This document shows, piece by piece, positions 5,883-14,360 of a stretch of 27,674 nucleotides of DNA. Every line of letters begins with the position of its first letter. Positions within the stretch are counted from its first letter, which is position 1. A program made the translations under genes and the position numbers. The notes below the pieces were generated by a model. It saw nothing but the letters and a program-made list of their open reading frames with translations, made no database searches and was not told the origin of the DNA. Origin of the DNA: JBAYHA01 sp964605975 (GTDB lineage Bacteria; Patescibacteriota; Patescibacteriia; UBA11705; JABHMO01); contig CAZSER010000007.1 of the NCBI GenBank assembly GCA_964605975.1, positions 1 through 27,674 of the forward strand, in the 5' to 3' direction.

Positions 5883-7526
5883 CTATATTGTCGAAGTTGA
5901 GTCAACCACCGTCCCGCCGAACTCCCTAGCCAAGTCCTCTACCGTATCCGACTCATTTTTCTCGATCCCCTTGTCAGTAACCAAAAGATCGGCCATGGTT
6001 AACCCTGGTTGAATTCTCGTTTCTATTTGCCAAGTTTTACCAGTTAACTTTTGTAAGCAATCCATAATAATTTGTCGGCTCTCTACCTTGTCCACTCTTT
6101 GTCTTTGTAGTTCAAAAATAAAACCAATCACCAGCAATCCATCTGCAAACTCCACCGGTTTTCCCATTCGCAAAGACATGTAAACAGAATAACTATCTTT
6201 TTCCAAACTACGCATCAAAGAACTCCATAAAGCAACAACATCATTTCCCAAAACAGTGACGGGTGGTTGTTGCGGTTTTAAATTTTCAGTTTCTATTTCT
6301 TTTTCTTCAGTTAATTCAACTGCTTTCTCTTCTTTTTTTGGATCAAGAGTTGCTGTTGAATTTTGGCCGGAAGTTTCGACCTTGGTCGAAACTGGCGCCG
6401 AAGGCGCCACGGGGCGCGAAGCGCCCCGATCCGGCCCAACCGAAGACAAAGTCATTTCCAAAAGCACTGCTTCTAACGGTAGTTGCGGTAAATAGTTTTG
6501 GCGAAAACTTTCTTTGGCCGATAAACATTTTTTAATTATAAGCAACAAATAGTCCGCAGAAAAATTTTCCAATAAACTTAATATTTTTGTTATTTGTTGA
6601 TCTGACAAGTCTTGACTTAACTCCGTTAAATTATTCGTCACTTTATAAACTAACAATCGACGACAAAACTCAACAAAATTATCCAAAAACAAAACCGGAT
6701 CTAAACCATTATTTAATAAACCGGCTACAAACTCAAAACCTTCCGCCGTTTTTTTATGCAAAATAATTTCCACAAAACCTAACATTTCTTCTCCCAATGA
6801 ACGAGGTAAAACCAGTTCTGCAGTTTCTAAATTTATTTTCTTTTCTCCCAAAGAGAACAACTGTTCTAATAAACTTTCCGCATCACGAGCACATCCACTA
6901 GACTGCCTAGAAACAACCTCCAAAACATTTTCTTCGACGGAAAACCCTTCTTTTTCGGAAATCATTTTTAATCTAGTCACCATTTCCAAGAAAGGCACTT
7001 TCTTGAAATCAAATCTTTGACAACGAGAGATTATCGTTGCCGGAATTTTGTGCGCTTCCGTAGTCGCCAAAATAAAAATTACATAACGAGGTGGCTCTTC
7101 CAAAATTTTCAACAACGCGTTAAAAGCGGAAATTGATAACATGTGCACCTCATCAATAATATAAAATTTATATTTTCTCTTTGTTGGAGAAAATCTGGCA
7201 CTCTCAATAATATTTTCTCTAACATTATCAACACCATTATTACTGGCACCATCAATTTCAATTATATCCAAGGATCGCCCGGCGGAAATTTCGACACAAG
7301 AAGAACACTTATTACAAGGCTCTCCGTTTTTTTCGGGATTTTCACAGTTAGCCGATTTGGCCAAAAGGCGCGCCATCGTTGTCTTGCCCGTTCCTCGTGG
7401 TCCACAAAAAAGATAAGCATGAGCTAATTTATCACTAATCAACTCATTTAGTAAAGTTATTTTGATGTGATTTTGTCCAGCTACTTCATGAAAATTTTGC
7501 GGACGATATTTACGATATAAAGCCAT
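5883..7526 (-). CDS. dnaX: DNA polymerase III subunit gamma/tau
   Basis: This is the clamp-loader ATPase that loads the beta sliding clamp and ties the replicative polymerase together. The 547-aa product starts with the family-typical MALYRKYRPQNF. Walker A is GPRGTGKT (42-49). The zinc-binding cysteines are C61, C71, C74 and C77. Walker B/DExH is IIDEVHML, and sensor 2 is in CARDAESLLEQL. Domains I-III end near residue 360. A linker then holds a GC-rich palindromic insertion (about residues 364-388), followed by an acidic/lysine stretch and a C-terminal tau-specific domain. The A7 run at 6339-6333 is a good -1 slippery site that would give a 403-residue gamma form. The ATG has no SD and lies about 17 nt after the predicted transcription start. 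The tRNA-Gln gene follows downstream. Confidence 0.96.
   Translation of the reverse strand: MALYRKYRPQNFHEVAGQNHIKITLLNELISDKLAHAYLFCGPRGTGKTTMARLLAKSANCENPEKNGEPCNKCSSCVEISAGRSLDIIEIDGASNNGVDNVRENIIESARFSPTKRKYKFYIIDEVHMLSISAFNALLKILEEPPRYVIFILATTEAHKIPATIISRCQRFDFKKVPFLEMVTRLKMISEKEGFSVEENVLEVVSRQSSGCARDAESLLEQLFSLGEKKINLETAELVLPRSLGEEMLGFVEIILHKKTAEGFEFVAGLLNNGLDPVLFLDNFVEFCRRLLVYKVTNNLTELSQDLSDQQITKILSLLENFSADYLLLIIKKCLSAKESFRQNYLPQLPLEAVLLEMTLSSVGPDRGASRPVAPSAPVSTKVETSGQNSTATLDPKKEEKAVELTEEKEIETENLKPQQPPVTVLGNDVVALWSSLMRSLEKDSYSVYMSLRMGKPVEFADGLLVIGFIFELQRQRVDKVESRQIIMDCLQKLTGKTWQIETRIQPGLTMADLLVTDKGIEKNESDTVEDLAREFGGTVVDSTSTI
6316..6339 (-). promoter_or_regulatory. Probable programmed -1 frameshift site in dnaX
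   Basis: In the coding strand, codons CCA AAA AAA GAA contain the in-phase heptamer A-AAA-AAA (6339-6333), an X-XXY-YYZ slippery site. After a -1 slip the frame reads AGA AGA GAA AGC AGT TGA, stopping at 6318-6316. The short product (403 aa) would end just after the clamp-loader domains, as gamma does in Escherichia coli. Slippage by RNA polymerase on the A7 run is an alternative route. Confidence 0.55.
6365..6436. repeat. 72-bp cloverleaf-like palindrome cluster inside dnaX
   Basis: Outer arms GGCCGGA (6365-6371) and TCCGGCC (6430-6436) enclose three back-to-back hairpins. These are GTTTCGACC/GGTCGAAAC (6373-6392), TGGCGCC/GGCGCCA with a GAA loop (6393-6409), and CGGGGCGC/GCGCCCCG with a GAA loop (6410-6428). 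The block is very GC-rich in an AT-rich gene. Its length, 72 bp, equals 24 codons, so the reading frame is kept. It encodes a Pro/Ala/Ser/Val-rich linker (GPDRGASRPVAPSAPVSTKV). Confidence 0.85.
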
Positions 7527-7550
7527 ATTTTTAAATTTAAAATCATCTTG

Positions 7551-7579
7551 ATTTTAACAAAAACAACCAATAAAAGCAA
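7551..7579 (-). promoter_or_regulatory. Promoter of dnaX
   Basis: TTGCTT (7579-7574) and TAAAAT (7556-7551) are separated by 17 bp. The -10 box ends 24 nt before the dnaX ATG, giving a leader of about 17 nt without SD. Confidence 0.6.
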
Positions 7580-7595
7580 TTATCTAAATTATAAT

Positions 7596-7626
7596 CAAAA
7601 AACCACTCCTTTCTGAGTGATTTTTA
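7596..7626 (-). terminator. Intrinsic terminator ending the pheS-to-203-aa operon
   Basis: On the minus strand AAAATCACTC pairs with GAGTGGTTTT around a short AGAAAG loop, followed by a T-run. It lies just after the stop codon at 7636 and just upstream of the dnaX promoter. Confidence 0.85.
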
Positions 7627-7635
7627 TCTAATTAA

Positions 7636-8247
7636 CTACTTTTTGATAATATTTTCTACCGCGGCGGAACGACTTACACCTTCGGCCGGGATTAAAAAAA
7701 TCACCTCATCTCCCGGTTCTCCTTTATAATAAGTAACACTGGCTGTTAGCAACTTCCATTTCTTGCCCTCACACAAAGCATAAAATTGTAAATTTTGTGG
7801 ATCTTGATCCAAAACTCCCACTTTGCGTAAACGATCAATTGGTTTAATTTGTTTATAAACAAAAGCACCTAAATTATTAATTGTTAACTTCAAAATATCA
7901 CCCTCGACCAGTTTGGACTTACTGGCATAATTAGCAGGAACATCATAAACTTCTCCATCTGCCCCAATCATCGTATTTCCATCAAAAACACCTTCGACCA
8001 CCCTTTCTGAACCACTCGACTGCTTATCCGTTCCGGAAATTTTTAATCTTGCTAACCCATTTTCAACATTTTGGGCTTGTTCTTCACTTAAATCCAAACG
8101 CAAACTACCAGAAACGGCTAACTTCAACCGATCTAACTCTTTTTGCATTTGATTTAATGCTGATAAAATTTCTCGCGCCGTCATACTGACTTGACTGTGC
8201 TGTTCTTCTTCCATACTATTATCATCTTTTTTAAAAATGCTAAACAT
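7636..8247 (-). CDS. Conserved-looking hypothetical protein, 203 aa
   Basis: I cannot name the family. The N-terminal 70 residues are acidic and helical, with a probable coiled coil (LSALNQMQKELDRLKLAV). The C-terminal 125 residues are a compact beta-rich domain (VVEGVFDGNTMIGADGEVYD, then SKLVEGDILKLTI and GDEVIFLIPAEG) that resembles a small nucleic-acid- or ligand-binding barrel; that fold is inferred by eye. There is no membrane segment. It is the last gene of the run pheS / unknown / pheT / 87-aa / VirD4-like / this gene, 32 bp after the ATPase stop, and is followed by a strong terminator. Its position suggests a partner of the ATPase, unproven. The ATG has no SD. Confidence 0.75.
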   Translation of the reverse strand: MFSIFKKDDNSMEEEQHSQVSMTAREILSALNQMQKELDRLKLAVSGSLRLDLSEEQAQNVENGLARLKISGTDKQSSGSERVVEGVFDGNTMIGADGEVYDVPANYASKSKLVEGDILKLTINNLGAFVYKQIKPIDRLRKVGVLDQDPQNLQFYALCEGKKWKLLTASVTYYKGEPGDEVIFLIPAEGVSRSAAVENIIKK

Positions 8248-8279
8248 AATATTTTATTTTTATTTTTAGTTTATAATTA

Positions 8280-10811
8280 TCAGAACTCCCTTGATTGTCG
8301 TTCTTTGACCTCCATTTCTACAAGTTCTTTATCTCTACCATATTTTAATTTAGATAACTGTTTAATAGCTTCAGAAATTTCTTTATTGGACTTAACAACC
8401 CCAGGCAACTCATCAAATGGAATTGTTTTCATATTAAAACCTGGAGGATTGGCATTACTAATCAATAATTTAACATAACAGTTATAACTTGGACAGTTCA
8501 AAAAATCATTTTCATTAAAAATTCCTGCAAACTCTTTGCTCATTGCTTCCGCATCATCAACGCCAATACGAAAAGCACATTTTGTTCCCACATTACCAAA
8601 GATAGCATCCTTGAACTTAGTATCATTATTTTTTACCAATTGACCTACATATTGATGCGCAATACATAAACACAAACGATATTTTCTGGCTTCGGATAAA
8701 ATTATTTCCATACTATCCGTCAAATAGTTCTGAAACTCATCTACATACAAATAGAAATCTTTTCTTTCATCCTCTTCCATATCACCTCTAGCCAAAGCAG
8801 CCATCAGTAACTTACCAATCACCAACATTCCTAGCAAATTTGAATTAAGTTGTCCAATTTTACCTTTGGCAAGCTTAATTAACAAGATTTTCTTTTTATT
8901 CATTATTTCGGCAAAATCAATCGTACTTACCTGTTGAGAGATAATTGGCCGGACATAATCATTACTGATAAATGGCGACATTTTACTGGTAATATAGGGA
9001 ACCATATTGGCCAAAGAGGCCTCACCTCCCGCTTTTTGGGCTTCTTTTTCCCAAAAATTAACAACCAACTGATCCTGACATTTTGAAAGTTTATATGCCC
9101 GAAAATCTTCATCCGCCAAAACACGAGAAATTTCCAACAAAGTTGAACCAGATTCAGGATCTCCCATAATCAAAGAAGCTGCATTTTTAAAATACTGTTC
9201 AAACATTGGACCTCCGGTGGCTTTGAGGTCATATAATTTATCAAAAATAGCCATTAACTCATTTATCGCAAAAGTTTTCTCTTCTTGTGTTTTAAACTCC
9301 AACAAATTAAGACCAATGGGACGAGAAACATCCCCAGGATCCAAAATAACAACATCCTCCGCTCTTTCCTTAGGGATTCTAGCCAAAATATGTTCGATAG
9401 CATCGCCATGAGGATCAATATAACAACAACCTTCTCCGTTAGCAATATCTTGCATCATCATCCCTTCAATAAACCACGATTTTCCCGTTCCCGTCATACC
9501 AATAGTGTACATATGACGACGACGATCCTCTCGTTTAATCCTGATCGGAGTACTTTCACCACGATAAACATTATATCCCATTAACAAACCTTCATCGGGG
9601 ATATTTTCCGGTGCCGGAGCCTTTCTTGCTTCTAACCACTTGATATTTGGAGCTTCGTTAATATGCGGAATTGGGAAATGAAAAAGACTAGCTAAGTTTT
9701 CTGTGTTCAAAACAATCATTCTACTAACATCAAACTGTCTATAAATAAAATCATTGATAATCTTTTTTTGATTACTGTTATTTTTCTCAAAAGAATTTCC
9801 ATATTTATAAACACTATACTGTCCAAAAGCATTAACAATATTTGCCAAATAAGCATCTAAAGCCACTTTGTTATCAGAAGAAACAACCACCCGAACATTA
9901 ACATCAGCACCCGCCTTGGAACATTTTTCTTCTATTCCTTTGACCATTTCCTCTTCCATCGGAGAAAGTCGATAATTTTCTACTCCTTGATTTGGATCTT
10001 TTGATTTCATTGCTTTAATAAAACTTCTCAACCCACCCCAAAAACCGCCCTTAGCTTCTTGATAAGCATCTTCAAACTTTTTTCCTTGTTGCATTTTACT
10101 GGCGACTTTAACACCAAAACTCCGCCATGTTGGTCTCGCCGATTTAATAATAATTTGAATTGCCGCCCCATCTTTTTCGTTAATTTTACTCAAAGCATTA
10201 GTAATGGCATTTAAAGGATCGGAATCCATTTTCTTGTATGTTTTGAGTGGTAAAAAATTATCTCTGGTTAAAACTAAAACTGATGACTTAATAAAACCTT
10301 TGGGAGAAAAGATATTATAATCAGGCAACTCTTCGATAAAAGCATCGCCAAACTGTGCCGTTATTTGTTGTTCAATATATTCTTGAAAATGCGCAGGCGT
10401 CACCACAAAAAAATGAATTTGACCTTTAATAACTACCAATTCAAAAGAAAAAACATCTCGGTATCCCAAAAACCACGGACGAAAACCTTTTTCAGACTTT
10501 AATCCGGCAATATTACTAAAAAGCGACTCCATAATACCAATTTTTTCTTGAATTTGTTGTAATGTTGGAGGAGCTCCCGTATCCTTCTCCGCCGTTCTCT
10601 TGGGAACGGAAATCAACAATATCTTTTTATCAAAAGATTTTAACTTATTACTAAATTTAAATAAAATTTTTCGCAAAACAAAAAGAAAAATAATTAAACC
10701 GATAAGCGCTCCCAAAAAATTTAACAACAAAACAAATTCCTGACTTACAAGGAGAGTTGAAAAAAATGAATTCTCAGAATTACCTAATAAATCAACTTGA
10801 TAACCAAGCAT
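8280..10811 (-). CDS. VirD4/TraG-like membrane-anchored DNA-pumping ATPase
   Basis: This 843-aa protein has the layout of type IV coupling proteins and related DNA translocases. One or two membrane helices lie near residues 25-50. A mixed domain of about 350 residues of a type I recall from CPR homologues follows. Walker A is GMTGTGKS (about 438-446), then YIDPHGDAIEHIL, a TraG/VirD4-like motif. Walker B is YLYVDEFQNYL (about 690), followed by a TraG/TraM-recognition-like C-terminal part (SEARKYRLCLCIAHQYVGQL). Such proteins move DNA or protein-DNA complexes across the membrane using ATP. No relaxase or mating-pair genes are visible here, so its role (DNA uptake, secretion or cell-to-cell exchange) is open. 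It sits between two small unknown genes in the phe operon. The only TGA stop in the window ends it, followed at once by an in-frame TAA. Confidence 0.85.
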   Translation of the reverse strand: MLGYQVDLLGNSENSFFSTLLVSQEFVLLLNFLGALIGLIIFLFVLRKILFKFSNKLKSFDKKILLISVPKRTAEKDTGAPPTLQQIQEKIGIMESLFSNIAGLKSEKGFRPWFLGYRDVFSFELVVIKGQIHFFVVTPAHFQEYIEQQITAQFGDAFIEELPDYNIFSPKGFIKSSVLVLTRDNFLPLKTYKKMDSDPLNAITNALSKINEKDGAAIQIIIKSARPTWRSFGVKVASKMQQGKKFEDAYQEAKGGFWGGLRSFIKAMKSKDPNQGVENYRLSPMEEEMVKGIEEKCSKAGADVNVRVVVSSDNKVALDAYLANIVNAFGQYSVYKYGNSFEKNNSNQKKIINDFIYRQFDVSRMIVLNTENLASLFHFPIPHINEAPNIKWLEARKAPAPENIPDEGLLMGYNVYRGESTPIRIKREDRRRHMYTIGMTGTGKSWFIEGMMMQDIANGEGCCYIDPHGDAIEHILARIPKERAEDVVILDPGDVSRPIGLNLLEFKTQEEKTFAINELMAIFDKLYDLKATGGPMFEQYFKNAASLIMGDPESGSTLLEISRVLADEDFRAYKLSKCQDQLVVNFWEKEAQKAGGEASLANMVPYITSKMSPFISNDYVRPIISQQVSTIDFAEIMNKKKILLIKLAKGKIGQLNSNLLGMLVIGKLLMAALARGDMEEDERKDFYLYVDEFQNYLTDSMEIILSEARKYRLCLCIAHQYVGQLVKNNDTKFKDAIFGNVGTKCAFRIGVDDAEAMSKEFAGIFNENDFLNCPSYNCYVKLLISNANPPGFNMKTIPFDELPGVVKSNKEISEAIKQLSKLKYGRDKELVEMEVKERQSREF

Positions 10812-10841
10812 ATAATTGTGCCGAAAATATTCGGGATAAAT

Positions 10842-11105
10842 TTATTTTAATTTTTTAGTTTTTTTCTTGGTTTCTTTTGTCGAAAAAAGAGAAAAAACTT
10901 TTTTAATCCCGGCCGAAAAAAGTCCTGACTTTAATAAACCAAAAATACTGGAAAGTTGATCCAGTCTAGCATGAATTCTTTCGACCGCCTCATTTAATTG
11001 ACGCATTATTCGAATTAAATTAACCAATGAAATTGACAAAAAAACAGTTAAAATAACCAAACAACCAGAAGCCACCCAATAAAAAATTTCTTGGCTTGTT
11101 AACAT
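10842..11105 (-). CDS. Small single-pass membrane protein, 87 aa
   Basis: It has one hydrophobic segment (about residues 8-31), then a probable amphipathic coiled coil (LIRIMRQLNEAVERIHARLD), a short hydrophobic patch and a very basic lysine-rich tail. This layout is like DUF948-type or other small membrane-tethered helical proteins. Spacing is 28 bp after the pheT stop and 30 bp before the VirD4-like gene, so it is co-transcribed with both. A role as a membrane partner of the downstream ATPase is inferred from position only. The start has no SD, with an A/T-only leader. Confidence 0.75.
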   Translation of the reverse strand: MLTSQEIFYWVASGCLVILTVFLSISLVNLIRIMRQLNEAVERIHARLDQLSSIFGLLKSGLFSAGIKKVFSLFSTKETKKKTKKLK

Positions 11106-11133
11106 ATATTTTTATTTTTATTTTTGTTTTTAT

Positions 11134-13566
11134 TTACTGACGAATAACAGCTCCCAGAGCTTTAGCCAGATGTTCCAATAAACTTTTTTGAATTTTAGCC
11201 ACTTCTTCACTCACCAATGTTCTATCTTCAGAAAGATAGGTTAAACGAAAAGTGAAACTTTTCTTATCTACTCCTATTTTATCATCTTTATAAACTTCCA
11301 ACAACTCAACACCTTTAATCAGTTCCGGATTAAAAGATTTTACTAATTTTTCTACTTTACCCCAGTCAACTTGACTGTCAACAATAATAGAAACATCCAA
11401 AACAATGGGAGGAAATTTCGGCGTAGCCACATATTTTTTTTGAACAGGGAAAAATGGTAAAACTTTTGACAAATTAAACTCCACAATAGCGACCTCATCC
11501 GGTAAATCAAAAATGTCCTTTGTTTCAGGATGAATCCCACACAAGGTTCCAATCTCCTCTTTTTCTAAAAACATTTTGACTGATTGGCCAGGATGCGCCC
11601 ACAAAGGAAACTCATCATCAACCTCGAAAGAAAGTTCTAAAAATAGATTTTCAAATAATGCTTCTACCATCCCTTTTAATCGAAACACAGCATCCGCACC
11701 ATAAACAGCAACCGCACAAAAAAGATCTTGTCGAGGTAAAAATTCTTTTAATCCCGGCCTAACCTCTTCGCCAGTCAATAGTTTGTTAAAAGTTTTCCCA
11801 ACCTCAAAAATTTTCATTTTTGGAAAAAGATGTCTATTTCCCATTAAGTTTTTCAATATTCCAGGAACCAAACTTTTTCGCAAATATTTAAGTTCTGCCG
11901 ACCAAGGATTAGCAACTTCAACTAAATCCAATGGCATTCCAATTTTTTTCAAAAACTCCCCATCCGTAAAAGAATAGTTGTAAATTTCATTAGCACCAGC
12001 ACCAAAAGCCAAAAACTCTTTAATTTTTCTTTCCAAGGTTCTTAATCCATTTTCTTCAGTATAGGCCAATGAAACTTTGGGCATTATCGGTCGTAAATTA
12101 TCATAACCAAAAATTCGAGTAATTTCTTCTATAATGTCTTCCTTGATTGAAATATCTTTGGTCGCCCGCCAAGAAGGCACTTTTAAAGAAAATCCTTTTT
12201 TCTTTTCTTTGACACCAAAACCTAACCGTCTCAAAAAGTTAACAACCAGCTCTCTATCTAATTCATTCCCAATTTTTCTATCAACAAAATCCCAACCAAT
12301 ATCCAACTCTATTTTATTTTCCTTATAACTGTTCACATCAATAAACTCGGTGACAATTTCCGAATCCGGACAATCAGCAAGAAGTAAAGAAACTACCCTG
12401 TTAATTGCTAATTCCGTCATTAATGGATCCAAACTTTTTTCGAATCTAACGGCCGCCTCCGTTCTCAAATTATAACGATTGGCAGTTTTGCGAATTCCTA
12501 CCGGTTCGAAGTTAGCCGATTCAATAACAATCTTAGTAGTTTCCGATTTAATTCCTGAATTAAACCCACCAACAACTCCGGCTAACGCCAAAACTTTTTC
12601 TTGATCAGCAATAACCAAATCATCTTCTGTAAGTTCTCTTTCAACTTCATCCAAAGCCAAAAATTTTTCTCCCGAAACGGCCTTGCGAATAACTATTTTT
12701 TCTTGGATTGAATCAAAAGAAAAAGCATGCAAAGGTTGCCCCAATTCAAACATCACGAAATTAGTAATATCCACAATGTTATTAATTGGTTTTTGTCCGA
12801 CTTCTAATAATCTTTTTTGAATCCAAGTTGGAGAATCTTTTACTTTGATTCCGTTCAAAACAACGGCCTGATAGCGAGGACAGGCATTTTTTTCTTTTAC
12901 CTCTACTTTTAACTTTTCTTGTTTTAAAAATTTAAATTTATCTTGCGGATAACTTTTCAATGGAACTTGATAAATTGCGGACAACTCTCTAGCCAAACCA
13001 TAATGACCCCAAAGATCAGGACGATTGTTTACCGATTTATTATCAATTTCAAAAACAGTTTCATCAATATCCAAAACATCCGCTAAATTTTCTCCTACGG
13101 CGAAATTTAAACCCTTTTCACTAAAATCCAAAATTTCATGTTCTTCACTAATAGGGAAACGGTCTTCTAATCCAATTTCTGTCGAGGCACAAATCATCCC
13201 CTCACTTTCGACTCCACGAACTTTTGATTTTTCAATAATTACCAACTCACCTTCACCATGCCATTTTACTTTGGCTCCGGGTAAAGCAACGGCTACCAAA
13301 CTATTCAATACTAAATTAGAACCACCACAAACAATTTGTACTGTTTTTTCTCCAATATCAACCTCAACAACCTTTAAACGATCAGCATTAGGATGATTAT
13401 CAATTTTCTTGACCTTTCCGACAACAATCTTGACAAAATTTTCGGAGGAAGAATTAACACCCTCCACCTCTACCGTCGACATCGTTAATTTTAACCCTAA
13501 CTCTTTGGCGGTGAGATCTTCAGGTAAAGAAACAAACTCTTTTAACCAGTTTAAAGAGATATTCAT
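11134..13566 (-). CDS. pheT: Phenylalanyl-tRNA synthetase beta subunit
   Basis: The beta subunit of the alpha2-beta2 enzyme that charges tRNA-Phe. It carries the editing site and tRNA contacts. At 810 aa it is full length. An N-terminal EMAP-II-type tRNA-binding OB domain (about 40-150; NHPNADRLKVVEVD, PGAKV) is followed by the B3/B4 editing region (about 215-390; LRTEAAVRFEKSLDP), B5 (about 410-480), the catalytic-like core with KEDIIEEITRIFGYDNL, and the C-terminal FDX-ACB anticodon-binding domain (about 715-808). The start at 13566 is family-typical (MNISLNWLKEFV). It has no SD and follows the unknown 261-aa gene by 9 bp. Confidence 0.97.
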   Translation of the reverse strand: MNISLNWLKEFVSLPEDLTAKELGLKLTMSTVEVEGVNSSSENFVKIVVGKVKKIDNHPNADRLKVVEVDIGEKTVQIVCGGSNLVLNSLVAVALPGAKVKWHGEGELVIIEKSKVRGVESEGMICASTEIGLEDRFPISEEHEILDFSEKGLNFAVGENLADVLDIDETVFEIDNKSVNNRPDLWGHYGLARELSAIYQVPLKSYPQDKFKFLKQEKLKVEVKEKNACPRYQAVVLNGIKVKDSPTWIQKRLLEVGQKPINNIVDITNFVMFELGQPLHAFSFDSIQEKIVIRKAVSGEKFLALDEVERELTEDDLVIADQEKVLALAGVVGGFNSGIKSETTKIVIESANFEPVGIRKTANRYNLRTEAAVRFEKSLDPLMTELAINRVVSLLLADCPDSEIVTEFIDVNSYKENKIELDIGWDFVDRKIGNELDRELVVNFLRRLGFGVKEKKKGFSLKVPSWRATKDISIKEDIIEEITRIFGYDNLRPIMPKVSLAYTEENGLRTLERKIKEFLAFGAGANEIYNYSFTDGEFLKKIGMPLDLVEVANPWSAELKYLRKSLVPGILKNLMGNRHLFPKMKIFEVGKTFNKLLTGEEVRPGLKEFLPRQDLFCAVAVYGADAVFRLKGMVEALFENLFLELSFEVDDEFPLWAHPGQSVKMFLEKEEIGTLCGIHPETKDIFDLPDEVAIVEFNLSKVLPFFPVQKKYVATPKFPPIVLDVSIIVDSQVDWGKVEKLVKSFNPELIKGVELLEVYKDDKIGVDKKSFTFRLTYLSEDRTLVSEEVAKIQKSLLEHLAKALGAVIRQ

Positions 13567-13575
13567 ATATTAAAT

Positions 13576-14352
13576 TTATTTTTCTTCTTTTTCTAAAAAT
13601 TTATTCGCCAGAAAATAAAGTAAAGCATCAACATCTTGACTACTAAAAATTGAATTGCAAACAGTTAATCCATATCGAGACGACTCCCTCTTGTTTTTAG
13701 CAATTTCCTCTATGGATTTGGTTGTTATCGGAGCTGGAACAAAAATCATTTTATCCACCGAATCAAAAGCATCCAAGAAAACATTAGGCCCTTCCTCGCT
13801 CCCTCGTAAACCGTCAATGAGTTCTGAAACTTTGTGATAAAAAGAACGAAAAGATCTTAATTGTCTAAATTCAAATCGCCCACTTTTTACCAAAATTAGA
13901 CCGGTAATGCTTTTGTTGTTTGAAAAATTTTTACCAACAATCAATTGATCATCTGCTGATAAAAGAAAATTAAATTTTTGAAAAAAATCATCACTTAGTT
14001 CATCTTTTTTATTTAGTTCTAGATTTAATAATTCACGAAAAAGTACTGTTCTCACTCGATAATCTTTTTCTTTTATAAATTTTTCTAACCCCTCTTTACT
14101 AACCTTACCTAATAATCCATGTTCTTTTAACTGAGATAGAACTGCCACTTTTTTTTGTCTAATTATTTGATCTTTAATTTTATCCGTTAACAAACTAATC
14201 AAATCTACTAAACTGTCTACTTCTCCCAACTTTTTACAATCTTTTTGGAATCTTTCCCAAGCATCCCCAGCAAAATCAAAATACTCCAACGATCGTTGTT
14301 GTTGAGAGGAAAGTTGCTGATTATTAAAATTTGAATCCAAATTTTTTTTCAT
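13576..14352 (-). CDS. Hypothetical protein between pheS and pheT, about 258 aa
   Basis: I do not recognise this family. The protein looks soluble and largely helical in its first 135 residues (glutamine-rich N-terminus NNQQLSSQQQRS, then FDFAGDAWERFQKDCKKLG). An alpha/beta half follows (LILVKSGRFEFRQLRSF, KMIFVPAPITTKSIEEIAKN). No enzyme motif stands out. I chose the ATG at 14352; a GTG at 14361 that overlaps the pheS stop (TAGTG) would add three residues and is a reasonable alternative by translational coupling. Its stop is 9 bp before pheT, so it is locked into the phe operon. An extra gene between pheS and pheT is unusual; a role in tRNA-Phe charging is possible but not shown. Confidence 0.75.
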   Translation of the reverse strand: MKKNLDSNFNNQQLSSQQQRSLEYFDFAGDAWERFQKDCKKLGEVDSLVDLISLLTDKIKDQIIRQKKVAVLSQLKEHGLLGKVSKEGLEKFIKEKDYRVRTVLFRELLNLELNKKDELSDDFFQKFNFLLSADDQLIVGKNFSNNKSITGLILVKSGRFEFRQLRSFRSFYHKVSELIDGLRGSEEGPNVFLDAFDSVDKMIFVPAPITTKSIEEIAKNKRESSRYGLTVCNSIFSSQDVDALLYFLANKFLEKEEK

Positions 14353-14360
14353 AATAAACA

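Noticed and set aside
5725..6012. Plus-strand ORF of 95 aa across the tRNA-Gln and the dnaX end
   Set aside because: It reads through the tRNA in antisense and the dnaX 3' end, with no promoter or SD; it is a shadow.
6256..6535. Overlapping ORFs on both strands around the dnaX palindromes
   Set aside because: They exist because the GC-rich palindromes lack stop codons in all frames. dnaX itself is clearly the real frame.
13025..13396. 123-aa plus-strand ORF inside pheT
   Set aside because: Low-complexity Ser/Thr/Pro composition typical of an antisense frame, fully inside a certain gene.
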